DNA from: an uncultured Oscillospiraceae bacterium | GTDB lineage: Bacteria; Bacillota; Clostridia; Oscillospirales; Oscillospiraceae | Length of the DNA: 13,595 bases | Reading direction: 5' to 3' | Assembly: GCA_934511165.1 (NCBI GenBank) | Contig: CAKSWA010000048.1 | Coordinates: 1 to 13,595 of the forward strand | Part shown: positions 6,992-13,595 of the stretch, piece after piece | Layout: each line of letters starts with the position of its first letter | How positions within the stretch are numbered: the first letter of the stretch is position 1 | Translations under genes and position numbers: made by a program | The notes under the pieces: generated by a model | Databases searched by the model: none | What the model was told of the DNA's origin: nothing | The model's input: the letters and a program-made list of their open reading frames with translations, nothing else

Positions 6992-7636
6992 TTATCGTAT
7001 CGAGATCCGCCAGTTTTCGCATACAGCCGCCTTGACCGTAGCGGCGTCGCCGCGTTCGAGCGCGGAAATGATGCGGTTATGGGCATCAAAGCTGTGGCGT
7101 GGGTCGACACGGGTTTTGAAAAAGTGAATCTCATTGCGGTGTGCCTGCAGCATCAGCTGCTCGGTGTAAGAGATGAGATACGGATTCTCCGAAAGCTCGG
7201 CGATCCGGTGGTGAAGGTTCCAGTCCGCGGTGATCGCCTCTCCCGCTTCACCCTTGGATGCGTGCTGGAGAAACGTGTCGTTGATACGGTGCATTTCCTT
7301 CGCGATTTCCGCGGTCATCCGGCTGATCCCCAGATCAATGGCGTAGCATTGCAGTCCATTCAGAAGCTCATATACATACGTCAGATCCTTCGTATCGATC
7401 GGCGCAACAAATGTGCCGCTGGATGGAACGGTCGTCACCAGCTTCTGCTCAGCGAGCATCTGCAGCGCCTCGCGCACCGGTGTGCGCGAAACGGAGAAGT
7501 ACTGCGCGAGCTCCACGTCGTTCAGACGCTCCTCCGGCAGAAGCGTGCCGTTGATGATCCATTGCTGCAAGGTTTTGTATACCCGTTCACGGGCGGTAGT
7601 GCGTACCATCGGCTTTTGTTCGGCAGGGATAGGCAT
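6992..7636 (-). CDS. GntR-family transcriptional regulator, FCD (FadR-like) type
   Basis: A 214-residue DNA-binding regulator. The winged helix lies at about residues 14-80: ARERVYKTLQQWIINGTLLPEERL, then the recognition region VELAQYFSVSRTPVREALQML and the wing LVTTVPSSGTFV. The C-terminal helical FCD ligand domain (about 85-210) shows D138, H142 (DWNLHHRIAEL), H166 and H186 (FDAHNRII), consistent with the metal and carboxylate-binding pocket of this subfamily. AAGGAG (7649-7644) precedes the ATG by 7 bases. It is divergent from dpaL and most likely represses the downstream catabolic genes until an acid or amino-acid ligand is bound; that role is inferred from position. Three palindromic ATATAT sites in the divergent gap are candidate operators. 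Confidence 0.92.
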   Translation of the reverse strand: MPIPAEQKPMVRTTARERVYKTLQQWIINGTLLPEERLNDVELAQYFSVSRTPVREALQMLAEQKLVTTVPSSGTFVAPIDTKDLTYVYELLNGLQCYAIDLGISRMTAEIAKEMHRINDTFLQHASKGEAGEAITADWNLHHRIAELSENPYLISYTEQLMLQAHRNEIHFFKTRVDPRHSFDAHNRIISALERGDAATVKAAVCENWRISIR

Positions 7637-7655
7637 AACAGTTCTCCTTCGGAAT

Positions 7656-7667
7656 ACAATATATTAC
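7656..7667. promoter_or_regulatory. Candidate operator 1 (near the GntR gene)
   Basis: ACAATATATTAC contains the 8-bp palindrome AATATATT shared with the perfect site at 7829-7840. It lies just downstream of the regulator promoter -10, a position suited to autorepression. Inference from sequence similarity and location only. Confidence 0.4.
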
Positions 7668-7678
7668 ATACAAGCTGC

Positions 7679-7707
7679 ATTATACTGAAACTCAGCGGCA
7701 AAAACAA
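7679..7707 (-). promoter_or_regulatory. Promoter of the GntR-family regulator
   Basis: On the minus strand: TTGTTT (7707-7702), 17-bp spacer, consensus TATAAT (7684-7679), about 43 bases before the ATG. Candidate operator 1 lies in the start region of this transcript. Confidence 0.65.
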
Positions 7708-7782
7708 GCCCTTCCTGCGCGAAAAAAAGACAAATTCACCAAAACGAACACGAAAGACTTACACAAACTGCTGATTCTTCAA

Positions 7783-7794
7783 CCGATATATTGC
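7783..7794. promoter_or_regulatory. Candidate operator 2 (overlaps dpaL -35)
   Basis: CCGATATATTGC matches 10 of 12 positions of the perfect palindrome at 7829-7840 and overlaps the dpaL -35 hexamer (7791-7796). Binding here would block RNA polymerase. Inference from similarity and position. Confidence 0.45.
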
Positions 7795-7818
7795 ATATTT
7801 CTAAAACTGTGCTACAAT
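7791..7818 (+). promoter_or_regulatory. Promoter of the dpaL operon
   Basis: TTGCAT (7791-7796), 16-bp spacer, TACAAT (7813-7818). Transcription would begin near 7825, about 40 bases before the dpaL ATG. The -35 is overlapped by operator 2 and the start region by operator 3. Confidence 0.7.
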
Positions 7819-7828
7819 GCAAACATAA

Positions 7829-7840
7829 CCAATATATTGG
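7829..7840. promoter_or_regulatory. Candidate operator 3: perfect 12-bp palindrome
   Basis: CCAATATATTGG is a perfect palindrome just downstream of the expected dpaL transcription start. Its centre is 46 bp from that of operator 2, and GntR/FCD proteins bind short palindromes as dimers. This is the strongest of the three candidate sites. Confidence 0.55.
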
Positions 7841-7864
7841 ATATCGAACTCCTGGAGGGATAGT

Positions 7865-9106
7865 ATGAAAGAAAGCAAAATCGGCGCGATCTCGGTCATA
7901 GAGAACGAGAACAAATCGCCCGAAAAGGGACCGGCGTTTCTTTCGGCGGAGGCCACCGCCGCGGCGCACCGGATCCACCAGAAAATGCCGGACTACCGTT
8001 ATACCCCGCTCGTCCGGCTGGACGGCATGGCAAAGAAGCTCGGAGTGCGCGCCGTACTTGTGAAGGATGAATCCAAACGCTTCGGTCTGAACGCCTTCAA
8101 GGCGCTGGGCGGGCTCTACGCCTTGACGCGCATTGTCTGCCAGCGACTGGGGCTGGATGCGGAGACCGTCAGCTTTTCCGATCTGAAAAAGGCGGAATAC
8201 GCGGACGAGATCGGCCGCATGGTCTTTGTCACCGCGACGGACGGCAACCACGGCCGGGGCGTCGCCTGGGCGGCGGGACAGCTCGGCTGCGAGGTTCACA
8301 TTTTCATGCCGGTCGGCTCCTCGGAAATCCGCGCACAGGCGATCCGGGACGTTAACCCGAAGGCGGATGTCCGGATCATGGACATCGGCTATGACGCCGC
8401 GGTTGCTTACGCTGCCGCGCAGGCGGAAGAGCACGGCTGGACGCTTGTGCAGGATACGAGCTGGGACGGCTATGAAGACATTCCCCGCTGGATCGTCCAG
8501 GGCTACACGACCATGGCGATGGAGGCCTGCGAGCAGATGCGCGAAGCGGGTCTTTTGCCAACGCACGTCTTTGTGCAGGCGGGCGTCGGCGCCATGGCGG
8601 GCGGTGTGGTCGGCTATCTTGCCAATGCGCTGGAGGGCTGCCGCCCGAAGTTCGGCGTCGTGGAGCCGGAGACCATCGCCTGCATTTATGCCTCCGCCAG
8701 GGCAGCCGACGGCGCGGCGCACGCAGCGACCGACCAGAAGCCGACGATCATGGCCGGTCTGAACTGCGGCGAGCCCTGTACGCTTACCTGGCCGGTGCTG
8801 CGGGATTTTGCCGACTGGTACATCATGTGCCCGGACTACATTTCCGCCTACGGCATGCGTCTGCTGGCATCGCCCGAGAATGGTGATCCGAAGGTAATCT
8901 CCGGCGAGAGCGGCGCCGTGACGGTGGGACTTGTCAACGCCGCTGCGCGTCTGCCGGAATATGCCGCGCTGAAGGAAAAGCTCGGATTGGACGAAAATTC
9001 CGTTGTGCTCTGCTTCAGCACCGAGGGCGACACTGACCCTGTACACTACCGCGAAATCGTCTGCGAAAACAAATACCCGATGCCGCAAAAATTCTCCGCT
9101 AAGTAA
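7865..9106 (+). CDS. dpaL: 2,3-diaminopropionate ammonia-lyase
   Basis: A 413-residue cytoplasmic PLP enzyme of fold type II, the YgeX/DpaL family, which converts 2,3-diaminopropionate (D and L forms in known members) to pyruvate and two ammonia. The PLP lysine is K79 in DESKRFGLNAFKALGG. ATDGNHGRG (124-132) and VQDTSWDGYE (195-204) contain D126 and D197, which correspond by motif to the two catalytic aspartates (D120 and D189) described in the Escherichia coli enzyme. The phosphate-binding glycine loop is QAGVGAMAGG (238-247). Length fits the family (about 400). GGAGGG precedes the ATG by 5 bases. It is the first gene of a probable operon, 24 bases ahead of the transporter, and is read from a promoter facing the GntR gene. 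Confidence 0.95.
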   Translation: MKESKIGAISVIENENKSPEKGPAFLSAEATAAAHRIHQKMPDYRYTPLVRLDGMAKKLGVRAVLVKDESKRFGLNAFKALGGLYALTRIVCQRLGLDAETVSFSDLKKAEYADEIGRMVFVTATDGNHGRGVAWAAGQLGCEVHIFMPVGSSEIRAQAIRDVNPKADVRIMDIGYDAAVAYAAAQAEEHGWTLVQDTSWDGYEDIPRWIVQGYTTMAMEACEQMREAGLLPTHVFVQAGVGAMAGGVVGYLANALEGCRPKFGVVEPETIACIYASARAADGAAHAATDQKPTIMAGLNCGEPCTLTWPVLRDFADWYIMCPDYISAYGMRLLASPENGDPKVISGESGAVTVGLVNAAARLPEYAALKEKLGLDENSVVLCFSTEGDTDPVHYREIVCENKYPMPQKFSAK

Positions 9107-9130
9107 AAAAGAGAAATGGAGGCTCCTGTA

Positions 9131-10531
9131 ATGAAAAAAACAAAAAAGACATTGAAAATGCCGCATACCATGGTGCTGCTGTTTTGCGTTGTCGTTTTTA
9201 TTGCGATTTTAACTTACATTATTCCTGCCGGCTCCTATGAACGCGTTACCAATCCGGCAGGAACAACGGTTGTAAATCCTGACAGCTTTACCTATGTTGA
9301 GTCGTCGCCCACTACGCCGATGGGAATCCTGACATCTATAACGAAGGGGTTTTCTGGTTCGGCGTCTATTCTGGCTCTTACGCTCTTTTCCGGCGGCGCA
9401 ATTATGATCCTTCGCAAAATCGGCGTAATCGATGCAGCCATGAGCACGCTTGCCCGCAAAATGGAGGGACGGGGCGTTCTGGTGATTCCGGTTCTGATGA
9501 CGGTTTTTTCGCTCATTGACAACTTTATCGGCACGCCGGAACTGTGCATGGTATATATTCCGATCGTTATGCCGCTGATGTTCCGCCTTGGATTCGATTC
9601 GATCACCACTATGGCAACGGTCGTGCTTGGCTCTGCGGCCGGCTTTACCGGCGCCATTGCCAATCCGTTTACGGTTGCCGTCGGTCAGAAAGTCTGCGAG
9701 CTTCCCCTGTATTCCGGCTGGCAGTTCCGTCTCGTTGTCCTGCTGACAACGCTTATTATCGGCATTATTTATGTTATGCGGTACGCCCGCAAGATTCAGA
9801 AAAATCCGGAGCTTTCCAGCATGTATCTGGAAGATGCGGCAAAGCGCGCGGAATTTATGAATAAGGAAAATACGGTTGTTCTTTCAAAACGTCAAAAAAT
9901 TGCGGGTATCTATGCCATTGTCGTTTTCGTTTTCGCCATGGTAGGAATCCTTGCTCTGCATTGGGATCTGCCGGAAATGACGGGCATGTTCATTCTGATG
10001 GGCTTTGGCGCCGGCCTTATCGCAGGATACGGTGTGCGCAATATGTGCCTCGCCTTTATTGACGGGTGCAAAGACACCATGTCTGGTGTTATCTTCATTA
10101 CATTGGCCCGTGCGACGTATGTCGTCATGACGGAGAGCCACATTATTGACACGATTGTCCATGGCATGGCAGGCTTGCTTTCTTCTCTTCCTTCCCAACT
10201 GACGATTATCGGTATTCTGCTTATTGTCACTATCCTGAATTTCTTTGTATCGTCCGGCAGCGGCAAAGCGGTCATGCTCTTCCCGATCCTGTCCCCTCTG
10301 GCCGACCTTTGCGGCATTACCAGACAAACGACGGTTCTGGCCTATCAGTTCGGCGACGGATTTACCAACATGTTCTGGCCGACAAACGGCGTTCAGGGCG
10401 CATGCCTTGGTATTGTCGGTATCCCCTGGAACAAATGGGCAAAGTTCTATCTGCCGCTTCTCTGCATGTGGTATGTAGCAGCGATAGCTTTCCTGCTGAT
10501 TGCCCAGGCAATCCAGTTTGGTCCGTTTTAA
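9131..10531 (+). CDS. YfcC-family membrane transporter (DcuC/AbgT-related ion transporter superfamily)
   Basis: A 466-residue polytopic inner-membrane carrier with about 11-13 hydrophobic helices. The family N-terminus is clear: a basic start, a first helix at 14-32 ending in YIIPAGSYERV. Also seen are FSLIDNFIGTPE (126-137), which enters the membrane core, and GAIANPFTVAVGQK (174-187), a hallmark of YfcC proteins. The C-terminal half holds VSSGSGKAVMLFP and QFGDGFTNMFWPTNG. The start at 9131 is preferred to 9116 because GGAGG (9118-9122) lies 8 bases before it. YfcC proteins are assigned to C4-dicarboxylate or amino-acid transport, but substrates are poorly known. Position between dpaL and a peptidase suggests import of a diaminopropionate-containing or similar amino compound. 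Its codons are visibly more AT-rich in third positions (att, gtt, ctt) than those of its neighbours. Confidence 0.9.
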   Translation: MKKTKKTLKMPHTMVLLFCVVVFIAILTYIIPAGSYERVTNPAGTTVVNPDSFTYVESSPTTPMGILTSITKGFSGSASILALTLFSGGAIMILRKIGVIDAAMSTLARKMEGRGVLVIPVLMTVFSLIDNFIGTPELCMVYIPIVMPLMFRLGFDSITTMATVVLGSAAGFTGAIANPFTVAVGQKVCELPLYSGWQFRLVVLLTTLIIGIIYVMRYARKIQKNPELSSMYLEDAAKRAEFMNKENTVVLSKRQKIAGIYAIVVFVFAMVGILALHWDLPEMTGMFILMGFGAGLIAGYGVRNMCLAFIDGCKDTMSGVIFITLARATYVVMTESHIIDTIVHGMAGLLSSLPSQLTIIGILLIVTILNFFVSSGSGKAVMLFPILSPLADLCGITRQTTVLAYQFGDGFTNMFWPTNGVQGACLGIVGIPWNKWAKFYLPLLCMWYVAAIAFLLIAQAIQFGPF

Positions 10532-10555
10532 GCGGAATGCTAAGGAGAAAACAAA

Positions 10556-11740
10556 ATGAAATTTTATAACCAAATCTGCGCCTATATTGACGATCATCGC
10601 GATGAGATGATCGAAAAGTGGAAAACCTTCGTGAATCTCGAAGGTCGCTACGATGAAAAGGAAAACGTGGAAAAGGCGCAGGCGTGGTTCCGCGCGGAGC
10701 TGGAAGCCACCGGATTCAAGACCCGCACCGCCCCGTCCCGCCCGGATTGGTGCAGCGTTCTGCTTGCAGAGCTTGGGGAAAACCGCCCCGGAAAGCCGGT
10801 TCTGTTTGTCGGACATCTTGACACTGTGCATCCCAAGGGAGCGTTCGGATGCGAAAACCCGTTCCGCATCGAGGACGGCAAGGCCTACGGCCCGGGCGTG
10901 CTCGATATGAAGGGCGGACTTGTTATGGCGCTGTATATCTGCAAAGCGCTGCAGGAGATCGGCTTTGACACGAATCCCATTAAAATGATCCTCGCTGGTG
11001 AGGAAGAGAGCGATCATGTCGGCTCGAACGTTGACCAGCTCATCACGGAGGAGTGCCGCGGCGCGCTGCTCGCGCTGAACATGGAGACCGGTCACCCTTC
11101 CAACAGCCTCTGCGTCGGACGCAAGACGCAGTATACCCTGTTCGCCACTGTGCACGGCAAAGGCGGCCACTCCGGGAACGAGTTCACTAAGGGGCACAAC
11201 GCGCTCAACGAGGCAGTTTACAAGGTGACGGAACTGCTCAAACTCGTCGATCTGGAGCGCGGTACCTATGTGACACCGAGCGTGATGCACTGCGGAAAAA
11301 ACACATCTTCCATCCCGGATCTGTGCGAATTGGCTGTGGATTTCCGTATTCCCAATGAGGCGGAGGGCAGCCGCGTGAAGGAAGCGGTCGACAAGATCAT
11401 GAAAACCGCTTATGTTCCCGGCACAACGACGGAATATGAGCTGGTGACCGCAAATCTCTTCGCGTTTGAGCCGAACGAAAAGATCCTGTGGCTGTGGAAC
11501 GAGATGAACCGCGTGGCGCAGGAATGCGGCTACGAGCCGTTTGGAAAGATAACGCTTGGAGGATCGTCCGATACCGGCGCCATTGCCCGCGCGGACATCC
11601 CTGTGCTCTGTTCCTGCGGCGTCGTCGGAGAATTCAATCACAGCCTGAAGGAATACGCCGTGGTGCAGTCTATGTTTGACCGCGCCAAGATTTTTACCGA
11701 AGCGCTCGTGGAGCTGGGCGGCTACGACAGCGAAAAATAA
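10556..11740 (+). CDS. M20-family metallopeptidase, glutamate-carboxypeptidase (CPG2)-like
   Basis: A 394-residue two-zinc amidohydrolase. The catalytic domain shows GHLDTVHPKG with H87 and D89, YGPGVLDMKGG with bridging D117, and AGEEESDHVGS with catalytic E149 and ligand E150; E177 and H362 (GEFNHSLKEYA) complete the expected ligands. The inserted dimerisation/lid domain starts near VHGKGGHSGNEF with H205. The YGPGVLDMKGGLVMAL block is closer to carboxypeptidase G2 than to YgeY or DapE. No signal peptide, so it is cytoplasmic. AAGGAG stands 8 bases before the ATG and the transporter stop is 24 bases upstream, so it is co-transcribed. It probably removes an acyl or aminoacyl group from the imported compound; the real substrate is not shown by the sequence. 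Confidence 0.92.
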   Translation: MKFYNQICAYIDDHRDEMIEKWKTFVNLEGRYDEKENVEKAQAWFRAELEATGFKTRTAPSRPDWCSVLLAELGENRPGKPVLFVGHLDTVHPKGAFGCENPFRIEDGKAYGPGVLDMKGGLVMALYICKALQEIGFDTNPIKMILAGEEESDHVGSNVDQLITEECRGALLALNMETGHPSNSLCVGRKTQYTLFATVHGKGGHSGNEFTKGHNALNEAVYKVTELLKLVDLERGTYVTPSVMHCGKNTSSIPDLCELAVDFRIPNEAEGSRVKEAVDKIMKTAYVPGTTTEYELVTANLFAFEPNEKILWLWNEMNRVAQECGYEPFGKITLGGSSDTGAIARADIPVLCSCGVVGEFNHSLKEYAVVQSMFDRAKIFTEALVELGGYDSEK

Positions 11741-11754
11741 GTCATAAGGCAAGC

Positions 11755-11780
11755 GGTGCCGCGCCGTGAGGCGCGGCACC
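11755..11780 (+). other. Perfect 11-bp GC-rich intercistronic hairpin
   Basis: GGTGCCGCGCC (11755-11765), GTGA loop (11766-11769), GGCGCGGCACC (11770-11780). It lies 14 bases past the peptidase stop. No T run follows in either direction, so it is not a standard intrinsic terminator; it may protect the 3' end of the upstream mRNA or reduce readthrough into the AEC genes. Confidence 0.7.
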
Positions 11781-11811
11781 GTATAAAATGCCGGGGAAAG
11801 AGGTATCTGAT

Positions 11812-12422
11812 ATGAACAGCTTCCAAACGGCTCTGAGCGCGGTGTTTCCGCTGTTTGCCATGCTGGCGCTGGGTGTTCTGCTGCGAAAAGTAAAGCTGTT
11901 GGATGTGCCGTCGCTGAATAAGCTCAACACGCTGGCCTTCAAGGTATTCCTTTCGGTTTCGCTGTACTATAACATCTGCACCGCGGATATCGCAAAGGTG
12001 TTCAACGCCCGCCTGCTGGCGGTGGCCGTCGGCTCGCAGTTTGTCATTCTTGCACTGGCGGTGCTGATCGCTGTTCCGACGGAGCGCAGCAAAAAACGGA
12101 GAGGCGCGCTGGCGCATGGAATATTCCACACGAATTTTGTCATTTTCGGAACGCTGATCGGTACGGCGCTGTGCGGGGAGGGAAATCGCGGCAGCATTTC
12201 GCTTCTGATTGCGACGATCGTTCCGGTGCAGAATGTGCTTTCCGTGATTTTGCTGGAGCTCTGCCGCGAGGGCGAAAGGCTCAGCGCCAAAAAGGTTTTC
12301 GGCGGGGTGATCAAAACCCGTATGTCATCGCGGCGCAGCTCGTTGTGTTTACCTCATTTTTCTCTCTGCTGACCATTTTCCTCTGGATTTTTGGACTGAC
12401 CCGCCTCAGAGTACTGGTATGA
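11812..12422 (+). pseudogene. AEC-family transporter, disrupted by frameshift and internal deletion
   Basis: AEC (auxin efflux carrier) transporters are about 300 residues with ten helices in two five-helix halves. Here the frame from ATG 11812 (AAAGAGG at 11797-11803) reads as a normal AEC N-terminal half to about 12315 (FPLFAMLALGVLLRK, NFVIFGTLIG, GGVIK). After the A run at 12313-12316 the family motif NPYVIA continues in the +2 frame and is joined directly to an AEC C-terminal helix (AAQLVVFTSFFSLLTIFLWIFGL) ending at TGA 12420-12422. Without correction the original frame ends at 12372 with unrelated residues. About 100 residues (roughly helices 6-9) are missing. A short A run lacking one A plus a deletion explains both features. 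A small functional half-transporter is possible but less likely. Confidence 0.8.
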
Positions 12423-12455
12423 TCCGGCGCGGCGCGTCCGCTTGGGAGCACCATC

Positions 12456-13367
12456 ATGGAAGTTATCATCATAATTATCCGGCAGCTTTTCATCATGTTT
12501 CTTTATATGGCGATCGGCGTTGCACTCTTCCGGGCGAAGCTCGTCACCAAAGAGGGGAGCCGGACGCTGGCGCATCTGCTTTTGTACTGTATCCTGCCGT
12601 GCGTGATCGTAAAATCGTTCTGTCTGGAGAGAACGCCGGAGAATACGGCAGCTTTTGGAGCAAGCCTTTTGTGGGCGTTTATCCTTCTGCTTGCGGCAAT
12701 GCTCGTAAGCTTCGTGTTTTTCCGGAGATCGCCGGTGGACAACTTCGGCGCGGCCTTCTCCAATGCCGGGTTTATGGGCTTTCCTCTGATCACCGCGGTG
12801 CTCGGCGGGAACGCCGTTTTCTATGCCGCGGGGTTTGTGGCGCTGCTCAACGCCCTGCAATGGACCTACGGGCAGTGGATCCTCACGAAAGACCGGAAAA
12901 AGGTGTCCTTTAAGGTCATCACAACGAACCCCATCGTCCTCTCGCTTCTGCTTGGCGTTATCCTCTTTCTTGCAAAGATACCGGTCCCGGCGCTGCTTAC
13001 CTCCGTTATGGGCACTGTTGCCAATATGAACGCGCCGGTGGCTATGATCGTTCTGGGCGTTTATCTGGCGCAGACCGACATTCGGAAGCTTTTTACGACC
13101 GGCCGGGTGTATGCGGTGAGCGCCGTCCGCCTTTTGCTGATACCGCTTGTGTCGCTTTTGCTGCTCCGGCTTTCGCCCAAACTGCCGCCGGAGATTTCCA
13201 CGGCGCTTCTGATCGCCGCGTCCGCGCCGGTCGGGAGCAATGTTGCGGTATATGCGCAGAAGCTGGAAATGGATTACACCTATGCCGTGCAGACGGTTTG
13301 CCTGAGCACACTGCTCAGCGTTGTCACCATGCCGGCGATCCTCGCTCTTTCGCAGACGCTCGGATAA
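12456..13367 (+). CDS. AEC-family (auxin efflux carrier superfamily) transporter
   Basis: A complete 303-residue membrane protein with about ten hydrophobic helices, the usual AEC length. Family features include the N-terminal FIMFLYMAIGVALFRAKLVTKEG, FSNAGFMGFPLITAVLGGNAVFYAA in helix 4, TTNPIVLSLLLGVILF at the start of the second half, NMNAPVAMIVLGVYLAQ, and the C-terminal APVGSNVAVYAQK with TVCLSTLLSVVTMPAILAL. Known bacterial members move malate, malonate or other small organic acids, probably coupled to ions; the substrate here is unknown. GGGAG (12444-12448) is 7 bases before the ATG. It lies 33 bases after a broken paralogue and before a terminator, so it is the last gene of the transport locus and may now do the work of both copies. 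Confidence 0.92.
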   Translation: MEVIIIIIRQLFIMFLYMAIGVALFRAKLVTKEGSRTLAHLLLYCILPCVIVKSFCLERTPENTAAFGASLLWAFILLLAAMLVSFVFFRRSPVDNFGAAFSNAGFMGFPLITAVLGGNAVFYAAGFVALLNALQWTYGQWILTKDRKKVSFKVITTNPIVLSLLLGVILFLAKIPVPALLTSVMGTVANMNAPVAMIVLGVYLAQTDIRKLFTTGRVYAVSAVRLLLIPLVSLLLLRLSPKLPPEISTALLIAASAPVGSNVAVYAQKLEMDYTYAVQTVCLSTLLSVVTMPAILALSQTLG

Positions 13368-13387
13368 AAAATGTACAGGCTCAAAAG

Positions 13388-13408
13388 CCCGCCGCATGGC
13401 GGGTTTTT
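13388..13408 (+). terminator. Intrinsic terminator after the AEC transporter
   Basis: CCCGCC (13388-13393), loop GCAT, GGCGGG (13398-13403), followed by TTTTT (13404-13408). It starts 20 bases after the AEC stop and closes the operon that begins at dpaL. Confidence 0.9.
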
Positions 13409-13420
13409 GCTATAATAACA

Positions 13421-13483
13421 GATGTCTTAGATGTCTTAAACGAAACTTAAGAAATTCCCGTCTTTATTATTAAGAGCGGGAAT
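13421..13483 (+). promoter_or_regulatory. Repeat-rich control region before the response regulator
   Basis: Three signals follow one another: a perfect tandem repeat GATGTCTTA x2 (13421-13438), an inverted repeat TCTTAA/TTAAGA with 7 bases between arms (13434-13439 with 13447-13452), and ATTCCCG/CGGGAAT with a 16-base AT-rich gap (13454-13460 with 13477-13483). A possible -10, TATGCT, follows at 13485-13490, but no good -35 is present, as is common for activator-dependent promoters. Direct repeats suit binding of an OmpR-type dimer, so autoregulation is plausible but unproven. The consensus TATAAT at 13411-13416 has no matching -35. Confidence 0.45.
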
Positions 13484-13520
13484 GCTATGCTGTAACCGTA
13501 AACGAGAGAGGGGAAGAACC

Positions 13521-13595
13521 ATGTACAAAATACTCATCTGCGACGACGAGCGCGATATCCGGAACGCGCTGCGCATCTATCTTACGGGCGAGGGC
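13521..13595 (+). CDS. Response regulator, OmpR/PhoB type, N-terminal fragment (cut by window end)
   Basis: The first 25 codons only. MYKILICDDERDIRNALRIYL is the first strand and helix of a receiver domain, with the conserved acidic pair D8-D9 and E10 that hold the magnesium ion. The phosphorylated aspartate and the DNA-binding domain lie beyond the window. A purine-rich ribosome binding site (AGAGGGG) precedes the ATG at suitable distance. The wording of the N-terminus resembles Clostridia VanR-like/OmpR-class regulators; a histidine kinase gene would be expected downstream. The output domain class is inference. Confidence 0.85.
   Translation, partial: MYKILICDDERDIRNALRIYLTGEG

Noticed and set aside
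9884..11779. 631-codon minus-strand open frame across the transporter and M20 genes
   Set aside because: Antisense to well-supported genes with family motifs; its translation shows no domain and its composition is that of a mirror frame.
11755..11780. Intrinsic terminator after the M20 gene
   Set aside because: The stem is excellent but neither strand has a T run next to it; it is annotated as a hairpin only.

Overview
The window looks like chromosomal DNA of a GC-rich anaerobic Bacillota, probably a Clostridia/Oscillospiraceae-type gut bacterium. Evidence: an xpaC-telA pair as in Firmicutes, RNase J, strong GGAGG ribosome binding sites, sigma-A promoters, GC-rich codon third positions and a Clostridia-style multi-hairpin intergenic repeat. 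The taxonomic placement is inference. No rRNA, tRNA, CRISPR array, insertion sequence or phage gene was seen.

Layout. (1) 1-2222, minus strand: a two-gene operon xpaC-telA (membrane-anchored XpaC-like protein, then TelA/YaaN toxic-anion-resistance protein) with its own promoter and a strong terminator. (2) 2245-6970, plus strand: a housekeeping run from a consensus promoter: ribulose-phosphate 3-epimerase (rpe), recombination protein RecR, a 134-base structured gap, ribonuclease J (rnj), a 126-bp repeat bounded by inverted repeats, an M19 dipeptidase and a translationally coupled ArsC/Spx-like thioredoxin-fold protein, closed by a 15-bp bidirectional terminator. (3) 6971-13408: a catabolic/transport locus. 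A GntR/FCD repressor gene diverges from dpaL (2,3-diaminopropionate ammonia-lyase), followed by a YfcC-family transporter, an M20 metallopeptidase of the glutamate-carboxypeptidase (CPG2) type, a broken AEC-family transporter and an intact AEC-family transporter, ending at a terminator. (4) 13409-13595: a regulatory region with tandem and inverted repeats, then the first 25 codons of an OmpR-type response regulator that runs off the window.

How the genes may work together: region 3 reads as an inducible salvage pathway. The YfcC carrier would import an amino-acid-like or acylated/peptidyl compound, the M20 enzyme would cleave an amide bond, and DpaL would convert released 2,3-diaminopropionate to pyruvate and two ammonia. 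The GntR/FCD protein probably senses a small acid or amino acid and acts on three ATATAT-centred sites in the divergent promoter region. The reaction of DpaL is well supported by family and visible residues; the substrate of the transporter and of the peptidase is inference.

Most notable for follow-up: the DpaL-YfcC-M20 gene set with its candidate operators, the compact four-hairpin repeat downstream of rnj, the doubly damaged AEC gene next to an intact paralogue, and the repeat-rich promoter region of the terminal response regulator. I see no clear evidence of a wholly new type of system.
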